A stretch of 64,000 nucleotides of DNA from Schaalia sp. Marseille-Q2122. Its GTDB lineage: Bacteria > Actinomycetota > Actinomycetes > Actinomycetales > Actinomycetaceae. The translations under genes and the position numbers were made by a program. Location: positions 161,344 to 225,343 of the forward strand of contig NZ_CAHJXR010000001.1 of assembly GCF_903645355.1 (NCBI RefSeq), given 5' to 3'. Positions 54,816 to 62,368 of this stretch are shown one piece after another. Position 1 is the first letter of the stretch. Each line of letters opens with the position of its first letter. Under the pieces are notes generated by a model. It did no database searches and was not told where the DNA came from. It saw only the letters and a program-made list of their open reading frames with translations.

Positions 54816-56150
54816 GTGAGTTTGGGTTTTAGTGGATTGACTGACGAGGGCGCGATGTTTGAGTTGCCGCGCCGTTCGAGTGCGCCTGTGACGACATCGC
54901 CCTATAGCGAGGTCGACGCCCAGCGTTTTGTTGGCGAGCCGCCAAAGAGTTCGGATCGTACGGATTTTGAGCGCGATCGGGCGCGAATCCTGCATTCTTC
55001 GGCACTTCGTCGTCTGGGGGCGAAGACTCAGGTTCTTGGCCCTGTGTCGGATGATTTTGTGCGCACGCGCCTGACTCATTCTCTTGAGGTTGCGCAGGTG
55101 GGGCGCGATATCGGCAAGCAGTTGGGTGCTGACCCGGATGTGGTGGACGCCGCCTGCCTCTCTCATGATCTTGGCCACCCACCTTTTGGGCACAATGGTG
55201 AGCGCATCCTCAACGATCTGGCTCAAGAGGCGGGTGGGGTTGAGGGGAACGCTCAGAGTCTGCGTATTGTCGCCCGTTTGGAGCCGAAGGTCCTCGGCGC
55301 TGATGGGCGTGAGGTGGGTTTGAATCTCACGCGCGCCACCCTTGATGCGATCTCGAAGTATCCGTGGAAGCGGGGGGAGGGGCCTGACCGCGAAAAGTCG
55401 TTGCGGAAGTTTTCTGTTTACGAGGACGACGCTGACATCTTCCAGTGGATGCGTCAGGGAGCTCCCGCTGGGCGGCGCTGCCTCGAAGCGCAGATCATGG
55501 ACCTTTCCGATGACATTGGCTACTCGGTGCATGACGTGGAGGATGCTATTGCCACAGGGAAGCTTCGCCCCGAATACCTGCTGGATTCCACCCAGGTTGA
55601 GCGCATTATCGAATCGACGACCAGCTGGTATGGTGCGCATATCACCCCTGATGAGCTGGGGGATGCTCTGGAGCGCCTGCGCCACATGCCTGAGTGGCTG
55701 ACCAGCTTTGAGGGGCGCTACAGGGATCTGGCTGCCCTCAAGGATCTGACAAGTGGCCTGATTGGGCGTTTTATTCATGCCAGCGCGAATGCTACCCGTG
55801 CTGAGTATGGGGAGGGCCGCCTGGGGCGCTACCGTGCTGATCTTGTGGTGACGCGTGAGACTCGCGCGGAGATTCAGCTCCTGAAGGGGATGGCCGTCCA
55901 CTACGTGATGAGCCCGCGCGAGAGGGAGCCTGTCTACTACCAGCAGCGCACCCTCTTGGCTGACCTCGTTGAAGCCTTGTGGGATGCTGGGGCGGCAGAA
56001 CTTGAGCCCGCCTACGCCCTCGCCTGGCGCAATGCGGATACCGAGGCTCAACGTCTGCGGGCCGTCATTGACCAGGTGGCGTCGTTGACGGATATTTCCG
56101 CGTCGCGCTGGCATGCGCGACTGTGCGGGATGCTCTCTACACAGCTGTGA
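54816..56150 (+). CDS. dgt: Deoxyguanosinetriphosphate triphosphohydrolase-like protein
   Basis: The HD-domain enzyme (444 residues from GTG 54816; 431 from ATG 54855) hydrolyses dNTPs to deoxynucleosides and triphosphate. Metal ligands are seen in RLTHSLEVAQ, SHDLGHPPFGHNGE and later DDIGYSVHDVEDA. The start is uncertain: GTG 54816 fits a leaderless mRNA, while ATG 54855 has a weak GAGGG site. It is followed by dnaG after 26 bases, a common actinobacterial arrangement. Confidence 0.92.
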   Translation: MSLGFSGLTDEGAMFELPRRSSAPVTTSPYSEVDAQRFVGEPPKSSDRTDFERDRARILHSSALRRLGAKTQVLGPVSDDFVRTRLTHSLEVAQVGRDIGKQLGADPDVVDAACLSHDLGHPPFGHNGERILNDLAQEAGGVEGNAQSLRIVARLEPKVLGADGREVGLNLTRATLDAISKYPWKRGEGPDREKSLRKFSVYEDDADIFQWMRQGAPAGRRCLEAQIMDLSDDIGYSVHDVEDAIATGKLRPEYLLDSTQVERIIESTTSWYGAHITPDELGDALERLRHMPEWLTSFEGRYRDLAALKDLTSGLIGRFIHASANATRAEYGEGRLGRYRADLVVTRETRAEIQLLKGMAVHYVMSPREREPVYYQQRTLLADLVEALWDAGAAELEPAYALAWRNADTEAQRLRAVIDQVASLTDISASRWHARLCGMLSTQL

Positions 56151-56163
56151 CACTTGGGCGCGA

Positions 56164-56169
56164 TAGACT
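56164..56169 (+). promoter_or_regulatory. -10 box (TAGACT) for leaderless dnaG
   Basis: TAGACT is followed by seven bases and ATG 56177. No ribosome site precedes that ATG. Together with recO and dgt it defines a shared TAGNNT-N7-start pattern. Confidence 0.55.
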
Positions 56170-56176
56170 AGCCCCT

Positions 56177-57724
56177 ATGGCAGGGATGATCCGACGCGAG
56201 GACATCGCCGCGGTGCGTGAATCCTCACGGATTGAAGACATCGTCGGCGAGCATGTCACCCTGCGCACCGCCGGGATGGACTCCCTCAAGGGACTGTGCC
56301 CCTTCCACGACGAACGGACCCCTTCTTTCCACGTGCGCCCTTCTGTGGGCATGTGGCATTGCTTTGGTTGCGGTGAGGGCGGGGACATTATCAGCTTCGT
56401 TCAGCGCATCAATCACATGTCCTTCACTGAAGCGGTAGAGATGCTCGCCCAAAAGGTCGGCATCACCCTGCACTATGAGGAGGGTGGTAAACATACGCGC
56501 ACGGAGGAGCCCGGTAAGCGCCAGCGCCTCTTGGACGCGCACCGCGTCGCTGAGGAGTTCTACCAGGCGCAGCTGGCCTCCCCCGAGGCTCATGCTGGCC
56601 GTACTTTCTTGGCTCAGCGTGGGTTCACTCAGGAGATGTGCCAGCACTTCGGCGTGGGCTACTCACCTCAGTCGTGGGATGCGCTGACTAAGCATCTGCG
56701 TTCGCGGGGCTTTACCGACGCCGAGATTCAGGCAGCTGGCCTGGCTTCCCAGGGTAATCGTGGCCTGTATGACCGTTTCCGCGGGAGGCTGATGTGGCCG
56801 ATCCGTGATATTACGGGTGCGACCGTGGGTTTTGGCGCGCGGCGCCTGGATGATTCGGATAAGGATTCTCCCAAGTACCTCAACACGCCAGAGACCGCGA
56901 TCTACAAGAAGTCGCAGGTGCTCTACGGCTTGGATTTGGCGAAGAAGGCGATCGCGGCTGACCGTAAGGTTGTCATCGTGGAGGGCTATACGGATGTCAT
57001 GGCTGCGCACGTCGCTGGTGTGCCCTACGCGGTGGCGACCTGCGGCACGGCTTTTGGTTCTGAGCATGTGAAGATCGTGCGGCGTCTGCTGGGTGATGTG
57101 GCTGACCCGGCTGCCGGGGTGGTGCTGTCTTCTGGGCGGGCTCGTGGCGGTGAGGTGATTTTTACTTTTGATGGTGATGCTGCCGGGCAAAAGGCTGCGC
57201 TGCGCGCTTTCCATGAGGATCAGAATTTTGCCTCGCAGACTTTCGTGGCCGTGGAGAAGTCGGGGATGGACCCTTGCGATCTGCGCCTTGCGCGTGGGGA
57301 TCAGGCGGTGAAGGCTCTGGTGGAGTCTAGGATTCCGCTGTTTGAGTTCGTGATTCGTTCGGTCATTGATCACGTTGATCTGCGCACGATGGAGGGGCGC
57401 GTGAGTGCGCTGCGTCAGTGCGCTCCGGTGGTGGCGGGCATTAAGGATCAGGCGCTGCGTCGGGAGTACACGCGTGAGCTTGCGGGGTGGTTGGGTATGG
57501 TGCCCAGCGGGTTGCTCTCAGGTGCGCTATGCCCTGCAGGCCAGCGGCAGTGGATCGGCGGGGTGGGAGTTTCGCCTCGCGAGGCAGGGCGCTGCCGGGG
57601 CTGGGAGTGGGTGCTGCTGGCGCTGATATGGCCCACGCTGGGCGCCCTGGGCCGACGCCTCGCCCGTCTGCCGGGCCGCGTCAGGCCGAGGGATCTGGTG
57701 ACGCGCGTGGAGCGTCAGGCTTAA
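56177..57724 (+). CDS. dnaG: DNA primase DnaG, frame ends early by frameshift
   Basis: The 515-residue frame contains the CHC2 zinc domain (CPFHDE, CFGCGEGGD), the RNA-polymerase domain and Toprim (VEGYTDVMA, FDGDAAG). It synthesises primers for replication. After LAGWLGM (near residue 440) the sequence no longer looks like DnaG until RVERQA just before the stop at 57722. The normal continuation, the DnaB-interacting domain, lies in the -1 frame from 57721. One added T there would join them. In the linker another frame (57520-57625) looks more protein-like, so more than one shift is possible. Confidence 0.88.
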   Translation: MAGMIRREDIAAVRESSRIEDIVGEHVTLRTAGMDSLKGLCPFHDERTPSFHVRPSVGMWHCFGCGEGGDIISFVQRINHMSFTEAVEMLAQKVGITLHYEEGGKHTRTEEPGKRQRLLDAHRVAEEFYQAQLASPEAHAGRTFLAQRGFTQEMCQHFGVGYSPQSWDALTKHLRSRGFTDAEIQAAGLASQGNRGLYDRFRGRLMWPIRDITGATVGFGARRLDDSDKDSPKYLNTPETAIYKKSQVLYGLDLAKKAIAADRKVVIVEGYTDVMAAHVAGVPYAVATCGTAFGSEHVKIVRRLLGDVADPAAGVVLSSGRARGGEVIFTFDGDAAGQKAALRAFHEDQNFASQTFVAVEKSGMDPCDLRLARGDQAVKALVESRIPLFEFVIRSVIDHVDLRTMEGRVSALRQCAPVVAGIKDQALRREYTRELAGWLGMVPSGLLSGALCPAGQRQWIGGVGVSPREAGRCRGWEWVLLALIWPTLGALGRRLARLPGRVRPRDLVTRVERQA

Positions 57725-58203
57725 ATGTTGTTCAGCGCAGGACCGATGGTTCGGGTTTTGAGGACCTGGATGGGAATGCTTTTAGCGTGCCGACCCACCG
57801 TGCGGTCCATGATGCAGTGCGGGCTGTGGGTGGCCTGGATGCTTTCTCTCAGATGCTCACCCAGGCGGAGGCCGCCATGGGCGTGGGTGAGGGCGCTGTT
57901 GTGGCTGCTACCCGCCATTTTGACGAGGCCGTACGCGACATGGCGGGTGACGTTGTTGGTGCGGTCATTACTGAGCTAGCTGTTGCGCCCCTGCCTCAAC
58001 ATGCGGGTGGGGATGTTCGAGCCTATAGCAGGGGCATGATGGCTGCGATGGTGCGCATGGATTTGACGCGCCGCACTGCTGACCTGCGGGCGCAGTTGCA
58101 GCGCCTTTCGCCTGAGGATGAGGGCTATGACGGGGTATTCCGTCAGCTCATGGTTATTGAGCAGCGCCGCCAGCGGTATTCGGGCTACGAGCGGGGCTGA
58201 GCT
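56566..58203. repeat. Large direct repeat (dnaG 3' part), first copy
   Basis: This 1638-base segment recurs at 62357-63994 in the same orientation, with about 20 substitutions and no insertions or deletions that I can find. Roughly 57386-57910 is identical in both. The copies flank the mobile region 58204-62356. Confidence 0.92.
57721..58200 (+). pseudogene. dnaG: DnaG C-terminal domain in the -1 frame
   Basis: This 159-residue frame starts with LNVVQRRTDGSGFEDLDG and runs to SGYERG. It matches the helicase-interaction end of actinobacterial primases (THRAVHDAVRAVGG; RGMMAAMVRMDLTRR). It has no start signal of its own and joins perfectly to the upstream primase if one T is restored. Differences from the second copy are mostly synonymous in this frame, which argues that it is or recently was translated. 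Confidence 0.8.
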
Positions 58204-58376
58204 AGGGTCTCAGAATTCTGCATGAGTTGAGTCTTGGAACTTCCCCGTTGAAGACGCCCAATGGGACTAGGTCACGTTCATTAGATTATACAACTGAGTG
58301 AGATTTCAGGAATCCGTGACGTGCGTTGTGTCTGAAGATTACATACAATGCCTACCTACTTCGCATAGTATAACGA

Positions 58377-58865
58377 CTAGCCGTCAAGATTCTTGAAGAA
58401 TCGCGCAACTGGCCAACGCACAAAACCTTGAGACTCATAAGTAGCTCGCGCTGGGGCGTGGCCGCTATCGTCTCCAGTTTCGACCATGAGCATCTTCATA
58501 CCAGCACTTCTTGCTCTGCTCACGGCACAGTTGATCAACTGCTGCCCAATTCCTCGTCGCTGATGAGTGGGGGCCACCGCAAGAACATAGATTTCGGCCA
58601 TAGAATCTTCCGGGTGAATCCTTGTGCAAATCCAACCCACGGGGGTGTTGTCATCGAGAGCAACATCAACATTTTCTGGCTCCTGATCTAGCAAGGTGGA
58701 AAGATCAGCATGTAGCCTCTCTCTCCAGCCATTGGGATAGAAGGATCTGAATACAAACTCTGGAACTTCGTTAGCGGTAAGAGGAAAGACCGACTCCCAG
58801 GAGCTTATTGAAAGAGCAAGTATTGCTGTCCGGTACTCTGTGCGATACGGAATAATCTGAGGCAT
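58377..58865 (-). CDS. GNAT-family N-acetyltransferase
   Basis: The 162-residue protein starts at ATG 58865 after AAAGGGAA. It has the acetyl-CoA site AVAPTHQRRGIGQQLI and C-terminal YESQGFVRW of GNAT enzymes. The substrate is unknown. Its base composition is clearly A+T-richer than the chromosome around it, suggesting transfer. The IS3 element is inserted just upstream of its ribosome site, so its promoter may be disrupted or supplied by the IS. The gap 58204-58376 is A+T-rich with no gene. Confidence 0.85.
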   Translation of the reverse strand: MPQIIPYRTEYRTAILALSISSWESVFPLTANEVPEFVFRSFYPNGWRERLHADLSTLLDQEPENVDVALDDNTPVGWICTRIHPEDSMAEIYVLAVAPTHQRRGIGQQLINCAVSRARSAGMKMLMVETGDDSGHAPARATYESQGFVRWPVARFFKNLDG

Positions 58866-58899
58866 TTTATTTCCCTTTGAACCGTCCTGGGTTTTGTTC

Positions 58900-59820
58900 C
58901 TAGGCGGTGACTCGTAAATTGGGTGTGTTGGCACTGTGGGTGCGCCAGTAGTGGTTGTCGGTTTCTTGTGGAGTGCGGTACCCCAACTCAGAATGCAGCC
59001 GGGTGGTGTTCCACCAGTGGACCCAGCATAAGGTTTCCCATTCGACTTCGGCTAATCCTTCCCAGGTGTGGGAGTAGATCAGTTCACTTTTGTACAGGCC
59101 ATTGACACTCTCGGCAAGGGCATTGTCATAGGAGTCTCCCACGCTGCCGGTGGACTCATCAATCCCCGCATCACGCAAACGCTCGTGGTAGGCAATGGCG
59201 ACGCATTGGGAGCCGTGATCTGAATGATGGATCAAGCTCTCTAGGCTGCCTTTTGCGGTAGCGATCGCATGATTCAAAGCCTCCAAGGGCAGGGCTTCGG
59301 TGGTGAGGCGACTCTTGGTCGCCCAACCAACAATCTTCCTGCTGTAGACATCGGTAACAAACGCGGTGTACACGAAGCCAGTACGTGTTCTGACGTAGGT
59401 AATATCAGCCACCCACAACCGATTAGGCGCACTAGCCCGGAAATTGCGTTGAACCAGGTCGGGGCGAACATCAGGAGTCCTAGCAGGTTTGGTAGTGAGG
59501 GGTTTACGCCCGCGGATCACACCACGCACACCAGCCATTTTCATGAGGCGAGCTACCTGATCGCGACCAATAGTGTATCCGGCGCGTTTCATAGCGTGCC
59601 ACATCCTACGCACACCATACACGCCATAATTCTCCCGGTGAATATCAATCATGATAGGGATGAGTTCGCAATCACGTAAAGACCGCTGAGAGGGCAAGCG
59701 CCTCTTAGCAGCGCGGTAACCACGCGCGCTCATAAACCCACCCATGCGGTGGTGAACCAACATTTGGCAGATGAACTCTACCCCGAAACGATCACGATGG
59801 ATGTCGATAAAAGTGATCAT
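58900..59820 (-). CDS. IS3-family transposase OrfB (DDE integrase domain)
   Basis: The 306-residue protein has an HTH_21 region (IDIHRENYGVYGVRRMW) and an rve core. The catalytic residues are the Asp in WVADITYVRT, the Asp in HHSDHGSQ and the Glu in NALAESVNGLYKSEL. It is normally made as an OrfAB fusion by -1 frameshifting. The ATG overlaps the orfA stop. The stop lies in the terminal repeat. Confidence 0.93.
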   Translation of the reverse strand: MITFIDIHRDRFGVEFICQMLVHHRMGGFMSARGYRAAKRRLPSQRSLRDCELIPIMIDIHRENYGVYGVRRMWHAMKRAGYTIGRDQVARLMKMAGVRGVIRGRKPLTTKPARTPDVRPDLVQRNFRASAPNRLWVADITYVRTRTGFVYTAFVTDVYSRKIVGWATKSRLTTEALPLEALNHAIATAKGSLESLIHHSDHGSQCVAIAYHERLRDAGIDESTGSVGDSYDNALAESVNGLYKSELIYSHTWEGLAEVEWETLCWVHWWNTTRLHSELGYRTPQETDNHYWRTHSANTPNLRVTA

Positions 59821-60128
59821 TTCCTGGGTCGGGGGCCGAGTTCGGAGGCGAAAAAAGCCGAGGCAGCCTTGAGCAGTTCATTGACCTGACGCAGCTCAGC
59901 GTTCTCCCGTCGCAGACGCTTCACCTCGGCTGCTAGTGGTCCATTCCCATGGTCTTGATTCACCCCAGGATCGTGATACCACCGCCGCACAGTCTCATAC
60001 CCCACCCCAAGCTTCTTGGCAATCACACCGATCGCTTTGGTTAATGACATCGTCTCATCAGCAGCCAACCGATCATTCACTAAACGAACAGCGCGCTGCT
60101 TAAACTCCACATCAAATTGCTTCGGCAT
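59817..60128 (-). CDS. IS3-family OrfA (HTH protein)
   Basis: The 103-residue protein starts at ATG 60128 after AGGATGG. It has an N-terminal HTH (KKLGVGYETVRRWY) and a C-terminal leucine-zipper-like helix (RLRRENAELRQVNELL). It binds the terminal repeats and regulates transposition. Confidence 0.92.
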   Translation of the reverse strand: MPKQFDVEFKQRAVRLVNDRLAADETMSLTKAIGVIAKKLGVGYETVRRWYHDPGVNQDHGNGPLAAEVKRLRRENAELRQVNELLKAASAFFASELGPRPRK

Positions 60129-60177
60129 AAGAACCATCCTTTCAGGCTTCACCCCGGAACAAAACCCAGGACAGTTC

Positions 60178-60397
60178 ACGCAATCACGTTGACCGTGATC
60201 GCCTGCGCCCAGGTGACATCATTAGCTTCCGTCACAAGGGCACTAACCACTATCACCACATTGGCATCTACGCGGGCATCGATAGTTCCGGCCAGCGCCT
60301 CATGCTGCACGCCCCCACCTTCGGAGATGTTGTCTCAATCGTCCCCCTCGACACCAGATACTGGCAGAGCATGGACTGGGCAACGTTTAGGATCTAA
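60178..60397 (+). pseudogene. NlpC/P60 peptidoglycan hydrolase, 3' remnant
   Basis: The frame running out of the IS end reads DRDRLRPGDIISFRHKG, then HHIGIYAG and LMLHAPTFGDVVS to a TAA at 60395. GD(I/L)I.F, the His of HIGIYAG and HAP are the signature of the C-terminal part of NlpC/P60 endopeptidases. The N-terminal part with the catalytic Cys is absent; the IS3 insertion replaced it. Confidence 0.8.
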
Positions 60398-60496
60398 CCG
60401 ATCTATCGAAGAATGGATTGACAAACATTTCCCACACAGACTATAGCGCCAAGGTGACACACCAGGGCATTTAGTAGTAACATATTGTGTGTGGAA

Positions 60497-60760
60497 ATGA
60501 GATTCACGCCAAGCGCCTACCGGCACGGCATCAGTGAAGAAGACGCCAAGCACGCGGTGCTCCATTCGGTGGGGCGGGTTGAGCTTGCGGCACGTTACCC
60601 CTCAATCAAATCTTTCATGATGGTCGGCAAGCCCCATCCTCAAGCTCGGCACTATCTTGAGGTCGGAGTGGGGATGAGCGCCCAAGGCGAGTTCTACATC
60701 TTCCACGCAATGGAGGTCACCGACCTCTACCGCCATCTCATTCCCAGGGAGGACTCATGA
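60497..60760 (+). CDS. Putative toxin of a BrnT-like TA pair
   Basis: The 87-residue protein begins MRFTPSAYRHGISEEDAKHAV, reminiscent of BrnT's HGIxxEEA segment, and ends FHAMEVTDLYRHLIPRE. A -10-like TATTGT is eight bases upstream, so it may be leaderless. It overlaps the next gene by four bases. Identification rests on size, order and weak motifs only. Confidence 0.55.
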   Translation: MRFTPSAYRHGISEEDAKHAVLHSVGRVELAARYPSIKSFMMVGKPHPQARHYLEVGVGMSAQGEFYIFHAMEVTDLYRHLIPREDS

Positions 60761-61077
60761 CACTATCCCCTCAAGAAGAGCAGATGTGGGCTGAATACGA
60801 AGACGCTGTAGCAAAAGGCGAAGTCGAAGTGATCGGAGAACCTGTTTTCCGAAACGGAGATACCGCTCTAACTGAAGATGAGCTACGCGAGATATTTGGT
60901 GTCGGGCGACCAAGTCTTGGTGCAAGTCATGCACGTGGAGAAGGCCGCTCACCCGTCATCCAGTTTTCTCTGACCCGAGAGGATAAAAAGCGACTAGAAG
61001 ACTACGCGGCAAGCCACGGCATGAAGACATCACAGGCCGCACGTCACGCGGTACAGCTCATGTTGGCGAACGCGTGA
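60757..61077 (+). CDS. Putative ribbon-helix-helix antitoxin
   Basis: The 106-residue protein has an acidic N-terminal half and a C-terminal RHH-like segment (IQFSLTREDKKRLEDYAA, then MKTSQAARHAVQLML). The ATG overlaps the stop of the putative toxin, indicating coupling. It would repress the operon and neutralise the partner. Function is inferred. Confidence 0.6.
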   Translation: MTLSPQEEQMWAEYEDAVAKGEVEVIGEPVFRNGDTALTEDELREIFGVGRPSLGASHARGEGRSPVIQFSLTREDKKRLEDYAASHGMKTSQAARHAVQLMLANA

Positions 61078-61131
61078 TCTAGCAGCAGCTGATAGGCAAG
61101 TGCCACCAATAGGCCATCCGAATTTTCCTCT

Positions 61132-61206
61132 GTGCCCACGCTTCCAATCTTGGAAGCGTGGGCACACCAATTTGTGGGGCGACACCACTGGGGTGTCGCC
61201 CCACAA
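61132..61206. other. Two consecutive 15-bp perfect hairpins in a gene-free region
   Basis: GTGCCCACGCTTCCA with its complement (61132-61165, loop ATCT) is followed after six bases by TTGTGGGGCGACACC with its complement (61172-61206, loop ACTGG). They lie in the gap 61078-61496. The rest of that gap contains smaller palindromes such as CCTGTC/GACAGG but no gene I can support. Roles as terminator, small RNA or replication/transfer structure are all open. Confidence 0.75.
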
Positions 61207-61496
61207 CGCTGTCGCCTCTGGGTTGAGATTTTTCCCTGTCTCGTGGACTTCCCATTATGGGCCTGGTGGCCCCCTTCGGGCCGTGGCGTCAAGACGTTCT
61301 CGAAGGCGCCACCGACCTTGGTCACATTTCCCTGACGTGAAATGCGAGGCACCAAAGGCGCTGACCAACGTCACTGGCCCCTTCTGCGCTGCGAACATTG
61401 ACACCACTGCCACTAGGCCCTCCACGGGAGCCCTGTCCCCAAGACAGGGGACGCAGGCCAACGCGGCCTACTCACTCGCTCCCAAGGAGGTTAATC

Positions 61497-61673
61497 ATGA
61501 AAACCGTCAAGCCTTACGTCGTTCTTACTGTCGCCTGTGACCGCATCCTGGGCTTCTATGAGACCTGGCAAGAGGCCGAAAGTGAAGCTCAACGTTTCGG
61601 TGCCTGCTCCTTCCCCTGCCAGCTCAGCGAAGGGGAACGCGTTAACATCGCCCGCATCAGAGTCCAAAAGTAA
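61497..61673 (+). CDS. Small hypothetical protein
   Basis: The 58-residue frame starts at ATG 61497 after a near-perfect AAGGAGG with good spacing, which is the main evidence that it is real. The sequence (MKTVKPYVVLTVACDRILGF, ending NIARIRVQK) resembles short mobile-element proteins but I do not recognise a family. It lies alone between the hairpin region and the zeta antitoxin gene. Confidence 0.55.
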   Translation: MKTVKPYVVLTVACDRILGFYETWQEAESEAQRFGACSFPCQLSEGERVNIARIRVQK

Positions 61674-61778
61674 GGCAGTGTGAGGGGAGGGGGCGCCGCG
61701 CAAGGCGTTCCCTCCCCGGCTGTCATCTCACCCCACCAAGCATTTGTACTACAATTGCTGGGGAAGGGAGAATGACAG

Positions 61779-62246
61779 ATGAGTAACACCGCATCTAAGG
61801 GTGGACGGCAACGGCTTGCTGGGACAGGCTCAGGGGCTTCCCCTAAACGTCAGGTCCGCCTCAGTGAAGACCTTAACTTTGAGCTTGACCGCGCGGCACG
61901 CGCAGAAGGATTGAGCGCAAGCGAACTCATTCGCCAAGCGATTACCGAACGACTGCGCCAGCATCGCCACCTTATGCAGGGCAGTTCTGCTGACTTCACT
62001 GATGATCCAGTTGTGCTCTATGACGTCATGTGTGAATCGCTCTATGCTCTCAAAGGTCACATGCTGACTCTCGCTGACAACGCGCCAAACGAAACCGTTG
62101 AGCAGTACTGGGTTGATCGCGTGGCCAGTATCCAGAAGGAGAAGGATGGTATCGATCCCGATGACATCGCCGCGATGCGTGAGCATACTGACCGGTGGGT
62201 GCAATTACGCGCCGATCTGGAGAACTCGTTTATTCTGCAAAGCTGA
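61779..62246 (+). CDS. RHH antitoxin of a zeta-toxin locus (orphaned)
   Basis: The 155-residue protein has an N-terminal RHH-type DNA-binding segment (RQVRLSEDLNFELDRAARA, GLSASELIRQAITERLRQ) and a helical C-terminal half that would cover the toxin. The ATG at 61779 follows GGGAAGGGAG; a -10-like TACAAT lies at 61750. It is followed after five bases by the remnant of a zeta toxin. With the toxin broken it is an orphan antitoxin. Confidence 0.72.
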   Translation: MSNTASKGGRQRLAGTGSGASPKRQVRLSEDLNFELDRAARAEGLSASELIRQAITERLRQHRHLMQGSSADFTDDPVVLYDVMCESLYALKGHMLTLADNAPNETVEQYWVDRVASIQKEKDGIDPDDIAAMREHTDRWVQLRADLENSFILQS

Positions 62247-62251
62247 CGCTC

Positions 62252-62368
62252 GTGACTGAAGGGTATTCTGAGGCGTTTGATCGCCTCAAGCGCGCAGAAC
62301 TCGCCCGCCTTGCATCTGATACTCGGCCTGTCATGGTCAGCATTGGTGGTCAGCCGGGCGCAGCTGGG
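62252..62368 (+). pseudogene. Zeta-toxin kinase, truncated at its P-loop
   Basis: From GTG 62252 the frame reads VTEGYSEAFDRLKRAELAR, then RPVMVSIGGQPGAAG. The expected continuation GKS/T of the Walker A motif is missing because the DNA switches to dnaG within an 11-base shared stretch (GGCGCAGCTGG). All catalytic parts of the UDP-sugar kinase are lost. The frame continues into dnaG out of phase and ends at 62480. Confidence 0.78.

Larger units (their letters stand above)
58879..60177 (-). mobile_element. IS3-family insertion sequence, apparently intact
   Basis: The element is about 1299 bp with 22-base terminal inverted repeats, 58879-58900 and 60156-60177, matching at 21 positions (core GTCCTGGGTTTTGTTCC). 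It carries overlapping orfA and orfB. No target-site duplication is visible, which suggests recombination after insertion or that the ends are misjudged by a few bases. It truncates an NlpC/P60 gene on its right side. Confidence 0.88.

Noticed and set aside
54786..56153. 455-codon open frame antisense to dgt
   Set aside because: Dgt motifs are clear on the other strand; this frame is Arg/His/Gln-rich and featureless.
57719..57725. Programmed ribosomal frameshift in dnaG
   Set aside because: The site GGCTTAA is not a slippery heptamer of X XXY YYZ type and no strong downstream structure was evident; a deletion or error is simpler. I keep the open question as a finding about the broken frame.
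58879..60177. Target-site duplication of the IS3 element
   Set aside because: The bases outside the two terminal repeats do not match, so I did not annotate one.
61044..61355. Minus-strand 103-codon frame across the tandem hairpins
   Set aside because: Composition follows the palindromes and no family is recognisable; the region is better described as structured non-coding DNA.
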